Source: Kineosporia rhizophila
GTDB lineage: Bacteria > Actinomycetota > Actinomycetes > Actinomycetales > Kineosporiaceae
Length of the DNA: 64,000 nucleotides
Reading direction: 5' to 3'
NCBI RefSeq assembly: GCF_021277265.1
Contig: NZ_JAJSOH010000003.1
Location: forward strand, 124,001 to 188,000
Shown here: piece after piece, positions 60,423-64,000 of the stretch
Layout of the letters: each line of letters starts with the position of its first letter
How positions within the stretch are numbered: position 1 is the stretch's first letter
Position numbers and translations under genes: made by a program
The notes under the pieces: generated by a model
Told to the model about the DNA's origin: nothing
Database searches by the model: none
Seen by the model: the letters and a program-made list of their open reading frames with translations, nothing else

Positions 60423-61114
60423 CCGAGCTGATCTGGCCCGCCCCGGCGGCGAAAGTGCCTCTGCGGGCCCGCCTCGACGTGGTCCCGGTCGAGGTCGTCG
60501 AGGCGCCCACGGTGCAGGACGCCGCCGTCTTCATGGCCGGCGCCGCCGTCACCACCGGCACCGTCGTGCTGCGCAACTGGTCCGCCCTTGCCGACGACCC
60601 GGCCGCCCCCGTCCTGCGTGACCTGCTGGCCTCGTTCGGCACCTACGTGGTGCGCTCGGCCGAGGGACTGACCTGCACCAGCCGCTCCACCTCCGGCCAT
60701 CTGGAAGGCATTTCGTACGACCTTGCCGGCGCCCCGGGCCTGGCGGGCGTCGCCCTGGTGCTGGCCGCGCTGGCCGACAGCCCATCGCAGTTCACCGGCC
60801 TCGCCGAAGCGACCCGGGTCGAGCAGGTCGCAGCCAACCTGACCCGACTGGGCGCAAACTGCCACGTGCAGGCAGACGTGGTCACCATCGTCCCCAAGGA
60901 ACTGCATGGCGGCCTCTGGAACTCGGCCGCAGATCCGGTGATCGCCGCCCTGGGAGCCGTGGTCGCCCTGGTGGTGCCCGACGTGCACATCACCGGTCTC
61001 AGCCCCGAGGCTCCGGCGCTGCAACCCTTTCTGAGAGTGTGGGACCGGGCCATGACGGCCGACGAGAACATCCTGCCCGGAACCAGTTCCGGCGCGGTTC
61101 CCTACTACACCTAG
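60419..61114 (+). CDS. Half-length EPSP-synthase-like protein, probably not an EPSP synthase
   Basis: A 231-residue protein resembling the C-terminal domain of EPSP synthase (AroA): AAVFMAGAAVTTGTVVLRNWSALADDPAAPVLRDLLASFGTYV, then VALVLAALADSPSQFTGLAEATRVEQVAANLTRLGANCHVQADV, then ADPVIAALGAVVALVVP. True AroA is ~430 residues. Key residues are altered: KETDR has become AEATR (Glu and Arg kept), and DHRMA has become DPVIA (His and Arg lost). GTG start overlaps the Lrp stop (GTGA). It may be a ligand-binding partner of the regulator or a diverged enzyme of the Rieske pathway (inference). Family call is from pattern recall. Confidence 0.7.
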   Translation: MTELIWPAPAAKVPLRARLDVVPVEVVEAPTVQDAAVFMAGAAVTTGTVVLRNWSALADDPAAPVLRDLLASFGTYVVRSAEGLTCTSRSTSGHLEGISYDLAGAPGLAGVALVLAALADSPSQFTGLAEATRVEQVAANLTRLGANCHVQADVVTIVPKELHGGLWNSAADPVIAALGAVVALVVPDVHITGLSPEAPALQPFLRVWDRAMTADENILPGTSSGAVPYYT

Positions 61115-61599
61115 GTCAGCAACCGCACGACCTGCAGGGCCGCGAGCCCGATCAGGACCAGCCAGGCCAGTGCCAACAGAGCCACGCGTCCAGCCGCACG
61201 ATCGGCCTGCCGCCACAGGTTCACCGTGAACCGCTGGGTGACCGACACCAGGATGAGCCCCAGCGCGCCGCCGAGCAGCACGCTCAGCACTAGTGTCACG
61301 AGCAGCAGGGCGAGAGTCGATTTGGGCAGAGGCGCCACCAAAGTGGCAGTGTGCTGATCGCTGTCGTAGAGCACCGGACTCATGTGCAGCTGGTTGTAGC
61401 CCAGTTCCGGTCGGTGTTCGCGCCCCTGGTCGTCGGTGACCACGTAGTTCTCCCAGCGGTCGCGGGGCACCTCTTCGCCCCCGCGCAGCAGCCGCGGCCG
61501 ACGCCAGCCGCGGGACTCGATCTCCAGATCAACGCCGGCGATCTGTACCGGAAAACGCGACATGTCCGGCATCTTCCCGGCAGCGGGCAGAAGTCGCAT
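61111..61599 (-). CDS. Small two-helix membrane protein of unknown function
   Basis: A 162-residue protein. Residues 1-90 form a soluble beta-like domain (ENYVVTDDQGREHRPELGYNQLHMSPVLYDSDQH), followed by two membrane helices (about 92-120 and 139-160). ATG 61599, 61569 or 61560 could be the start. No family recognised. The 3' end overlaps the EPSP-synthase-like gene by 4 nt on the opposite strand. It lies 7 nt after the MarR gene and may belong to that operon. Confidence 0.65.
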   Translation of the reverse strand: MRLLPAAGKMPDMSRFPVQIAGVDLEIESRGWRRPRLLRGGEEVPRDRWENYVVTDDQGREHRPELGYNQLHMSPVLYDSDQHTATLVAPLPKSTLALLLVTLVLSVLLGGALGLILVSVTQRFTVNLWRQADRAAGRVALLALAWLVLIGLAALQVVRLLT

Positions 61600-61606
61600 C
61601 CTGGGC

Positions 61607-62044
61607 TCAGACCCCCAGTGTGTGCGAGCGCTTTACCAGTTCGGTCATGGCCTGCTGGAAGTCGTTGCGCTTCTGCTCGCTCCATCCGGCCGTGAGCTGG
61701 GCGAAAATCTCTTCCTGCCAATGGTGGGCCTGGTCGAGCAGGGACAGGCCGGCCGCCGTGAGTGACGCTTCGCGACGCCGGCCGTCTCCGGCCGCGGGGC
61801 TCAGCCGCAGATACCCCGCCGACTCGGCGTTCCGCACGAGCCGGGAGGCCCCGCTCTGATCGATGCCGATCTCGTACGCGACGGCGTTGACCGTGGCCGG
61901 CTGACCGCGCTCGGCCAGGGAATGGACGGCCTCGCTGACCAGTACCAGACGCCCCTGCTCGGCGACGGACTCTGCCTGCGCGGAGCGGCGCGACCAGTGC
62001 CGGACGAAGCCGAACAGGGTCTGCCCGGGGCCGGGGCCGGTCAT
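61607..62044 (-). CDS. MarR family transcriptional regulator
   Basis: A 145-residue MarR protein. The winged helix-turn-helix is VNAVAYEIGIDQSGASRLVRNAESAGYLRLSPAAGDGRRREASLTAAG, with the DxR-type wing (GDGRRRE). Dimer helices flank it. The start ATG 62044 overlaps the stop of the upstream NTF2-like gene (ATGA). The strong palindrome at 62428-62452 is its probable operator, so it likely represses its own operon. Confidence 0.9.
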   Translation of the reverse strand: MTGPGPGQTLFGFVRHWSRRSAQAESVAEQGRLVLVSEAVHSLAERGQPATVNAVAYEIGIDQSGASRLVRNAESAGYLRLSPAAGDGRRREASLTAAGLSLLDQAHHWQEEIFAQLTAGWSEQKRNDFQQAMTELVKRSHTLGV

Positions 62045-62421
62045 TCGGAGGCCGCCATCTCGCGGCACACCTGGGCCAGTTCGAGAGCGGATTCGAGGTC
62101 GGGGAGGCGCAGGGCGGCCGTCACCTTGGTGCCGGAGACGCGGAACACCGTGGCCACCCTGGTCTCGGCCGTGCTCTGCGGCCAGGTGGCATCCTCCTCG
62201 ACGACGATCAGCCGATCGTTCACCGGATGCCACGAGCGGGGAAGGAGCTGGATGCCGGAACGCTGCACCCACTCGGAGAACTGGGCGGGCGTGATCGAGC
62301 CGGCCCCCTTGGGCCCGAGGACCACGATCGGATCGCCCACGGCCTGCGCGGACCGCTCTGGGTCAGCGCTGTTGACGCTTGTGTGCCACTCTTCGACGGC
62401 GGCTCGGAGGTCGGTCTGCAT
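62041..62421 (-). CDS. NTF2-like (SnoaL-type) small protein
   Basis: A 126-residue protein with an NTF2-like fold: AVEEWHTSVNSADPERSAQAVGDPIVVLGPKGAGSITPAQFSEWVQRSGIQLLPRSWHPVNDRLIVVEEDATW. No catalytic role is evident. The ATG at 62421 has no ribosome site, but TACAGT ends exactly 7 nt upstream, so the message is probably leaderless. First gene of the MarR operon. Confidence 0.78.
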   Translation of the reverse strand: MQTDLRAAVEEWHTSVNSADPERSAQAVGDPIVVLGPKGAGSITPAQFSEWVQRSGIQLLPRSWHPVNDRLIVVEEDATWPQSTAETRVATVFRVSGTKVTAALRLPDLESALELAQVCREMAASE

Positions 62422-62427
62422 GAACAG

Positions 62428-62452
62428 AACTGTATGCGATACGCATACAGTT
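62428..62452. promoter_or_regulatory. MarR operator over a leaderless promoter
   Basis: Perfect 11-bp arms 62428-62438 and 62442-62452 with ATA between (core GTATGCG-ATA-CGCATAC). The -10 candidate TACAGT (62434 to 62429, minus strand) lies inside the left arm, and transcription would start at the ATG. Confidence 0.75.
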
Positions 62453-62477
62453 TGTCTGGTCGGATGTCAGGCTGGAT

Positions 62478-63398
62478 TCAGGGGCGGGAATTCCACCAAT
62501 GGACGATCGTGCGGGCCGGCTGCTCCTGGTACACCGTGAGCGAGCCCTGCGACAGGTAGCCGACGTGCGGGGTGACCACGGTGCGGGGATGGTTGCGCAG
62601 GGGGTCGTCGAGAGCAGGTGGCTCGCCGGTGAGGACATCGAGCCCGGCGCCCCGTAGCCGGCCCTCGTCGAGGGCGGCCAGAAGGGCCTGCTGGTCGATG
62701 ATCTCGGCGCGGGAGACGTTGATCAGGCTCGCCCCGGGCGGCATCTCCCTGAGCTGGACAGGCCCGAGTAGCGCGCGGGTTTCGTCGGACAGGGGCATGT
62801 GCACGGAGAGCACGTCGCTGGCCGAGATCAGTTCGTCGAAGCTGACGGGGAGCACGCCGTCGGGGGCCGGGACGTAGGGGTCGTAGCCGATCACGCGGCC
62901 GAACAGGGGCTGGGCGAGGCGGGCGAACTCGGCGCCGATCCGGCCCAGGCCCAGAACGCCCACGGTGCAGGAGGAAAGGCGCCGGGGCATGTGCTGGTAG
63001 GCCTCGGACCAGGCGCCGGCGGCGACCTGCTCGGTGACCCTCAGCCCACGCTCCACGGCCAGCACCAGGGCCAGGGCGTGCGCCGCGACCTCTTCGGTGG
63101 CGGCGCCGAACAGGGGCTGGATCTGCACGCCGTGACGCTCGGCCGCCTGCAGGTCGACCATGTCGGCCCCGGCCGAGGTCAGGGCCACGAACTTCAGGTC
63201 GGGCACCTGGGCGAAGAACTCCTCGCCGAGGTGGGCGTAGCCGCCGACGGCGGCCACCGCTCGCCGGGCCGATTCCGGCACGGCCGGGTTGACGTCGAGT
63301 TCGAGAACCTCGACGTCGAAACCGGCCTGGGTGAGCAGATCGACGGCGGGGCGGGGGTCGAGGTCGGAGACGTCGGTCAGCAGGGCCAGGGGTCTCAT
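62478..63398 (-). CDS. D-2-hydroxyacid dehydrogenase
   Basis: A 306-residue NAD-dependent D-isomer-specific 2-hydroxyacid dehydrogenase (phosphoglycerate/hydroxypyruvate/glyoxylate type). NAD loop VGVLGLGRIGAEFARLA, catalytic Arg in INVSRAEIIDQQAL, Glu in VLTGEPPALDDPL, and His in TVVTPHVGYLSQGS. Its start overlaps the stop of the M20 gene (ATGA), so it reduces or oxidises a 2-keto/2-hydroxy acid in the same pathway as the carbamoylase-like enzyme (inference). Confidence 0.92.
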   Translation of the reverse strand: MRPLALLTDVSDLDPRPAVDLLTQAGFDVEVLELDVNPAVPESARRAVAAVGGYAHLGEEFFAQVPDLKFVALTSAGADMVDLQAAERHGVQIQPLFGAATEEVAAHALALVLAVERGLRVTEQVAAGAWSEAYQHMPRRLSSCTVGVLGLGRIGAEFARLAQPLFGRVIGYDPYVPAPDGVLPVSFDELISASDVLSVHMPLSDETRALLGPVQLREMPPGASLINVSRAEIIDQQALLAALDEGRLRGAGLDVLTGEPPALDDPLRNHPRTVVTPHVGYLSQGSLTVYQEQPARTIVHWWNSRP

Positions 63399-64000
63399 CC
63401 CGAGACCCCGTCCAGCGCTCCCTCGGCCAGTTCACCTGCGATGTGGCTGAACACGTCGAGGCCGGCGAGCAGGTCTGCGTCGATCGTGTACTCGTGCTCG
63501 TTGTGCGAGAGGCCGTCGACCGAGGGCACGAAGACCAGCACGGTGGGCACGATGTTCTTCATGTTCGTGGCGTCGTGCCCGGCCAGGGTGACCAGGCGGT
63601 GGTGGGTGTGGCCGGTGGCCTCGGCGGCGCGCTCGGTCAGGGCGATGGCCTCACCGGCGAACGGTCCGCTCTCCCAGATCGACTTCCCGACGATCTCGAC
63701 GGTGCAGCCGGTGCGCGCCTCGATCGCCTTGATCTGCTCGGTCAGCCGCTCGAACGCCACGTGCAGGACGGAGCTCTCGGGGGCCCGTAGATCGGCCAGG
63801 AGCTGGACCTCCCGGGCGATGGCGACGGGGGAGTTGGGCAGCACGTCGAGTTCGGCGACGGAGGTGTGCAGTTGCTCGACCTCGAAACCGTCGCACAGTT
63901 CCCGCACGGCCACGATGAACAGGGCGGCCGCGAGCAGGGCGTCGCGCCGGTCGGCCATCCGGGTGGAGCCGGTGTGGGCCTGTTCGCCGCTGATCAGGAT
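63395..64000 (-). CDS. M20 family Zn-dependent hydrolase (carbamoylase type), 5' truncated
   Basis: The last ~200 residues of an M20 hydrolase of the allantoate amidohydrolase/N-carbamoyl-L-amino-acid hydrolase group. The frame stays open to the window edge and includes GEQAHTGSTRMADRRDALLAA, the conserved dimer-domain start (GENAHAGTTPMxxRRDA in relatives). LVTLAGHDATNMKNIVPT holds the metal His near the end, and VPSVDGLSHNEHEYT carries a catalytic HNE. The N-terminal metal-binding half lies outside the window. Coupled with the dehydrogenase by ATGA overlap. Confidence 0.9.
   Translation of the reverse strand: MLISGEQAHTGSTRMADRRDALLAAALFIVAVRELCDGFEVEQLHTSVAELDVLPNSPVAIAREVQLLADLRAPESSVLHVAFERLTEQIKAIEARTGCTVEIVGKSIWESGPFAGEAIALTERAAEATGHTHHRLVTLAGHDATNMKNIVPTVLVFVPSVDGLSHNEHEYTIDADLLAGLDVFSHIAGELAEGALDGVSG

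Noticed and set aside
1..64000. Search for CRISPR arrays, tRNA/rRNA genes, insertion sequences, integrases and toxin-antitoxin pairs
   Set aside because: No direct-repeat arrays, cloverleaf-like segments, transposase motifs or paired small toxin genes were seen by eye; a covariance-model scan would be needed to exclude small RNAs.

Overview
The window is about 70% G+C, has dense gene packing, frequent GTG starts and many ATGA/GTGA stop-start overlaps. It encodes a mycothiol-type DinB protein, CBM13/ricin lectin modules, Lrp, PucR and ECF regulators and many secreted proteins. All of this points to a chromosomal segment of a soil or plant-associated actinomycete; the genus cannot be fixed from sequence alone. 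I saw no rRNA, tRNA, CRISPR array, insertion sequence or integrase.

Region by region. 1-2013: a truncated PaiB-like gene, then ornithine cyclodeaminase divergent from an Lrp regulator. 2174-13438: a dipeptide-type ABC importer (with a permease-ATPase fusion), an alpha/beta hydrolase, a PucR regulator, and a DUF917/HyuA/M20 operon. Together these look like uptake and ring or amide opening of a hydantoin-like or N-acyl compound. 13439-24034: Uma2, DUF3616, a GlxA-type regulator, a cupin, a secreted beta-helix protein, a damaged two-module Lrp regulator, a flavin reductase/monooxygenase pair, a zinc-ribbon/membrane protein pair and an L,D-transpeptidase. 24077-32242: a LacI-controlled glycan utilisation operon (sugar ABC importer, GH2, secreted Asp-box/CBM13 hydrolase). 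32322-35325: SfnB- and SsuD-type sulfonate sulfur scavenging. 35412-43284: an SDR/TetR pair, a secreted HEXXH protease, an MFS exporter and two hydrolases. 43417-49500: a histidine kinase, a lone receiver, a NarL regulator, MerR and MmyB-like regulators and an alcohol dehydrogenase. 49501-53460: a less orderly patch with an AlbA/Schlafen-type regulator, a decayed MerR copy and orphan proteins. 53607-55081: an ECF sigma factor with a DUF6069 membrane protein. 55083-61114: a Rieske oxygenase operon (isomerase, oxygenase, reductase, alcohol dehydrogenase, aldehyde dehydrogenase remnant) divergent from a two-module Lrp regulator that is translationally coupled to a half-length EPSP-synthase-like protein. 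61111-64000: a MarR/NTF2-like pair under a strong palindrome, then a 2-hydroxyacid dehydrogenase and an M20 carbamoylase-type hydrolase cut by the window end.

The strongest candidates for undescribed biology are the Lrp plus EPSP-synthase-like pseudoenzyme beside the Rieske operon, the DUF917/HyuA/M20 uptake-and-hydrolysis cluster, and the zinc-ribbon/membrane protein pair. Several gene remnants (amber-interrupted Lrp, decayed MerR duplicate, aldehyde dehydrogenase stump) show recent local gene loss.
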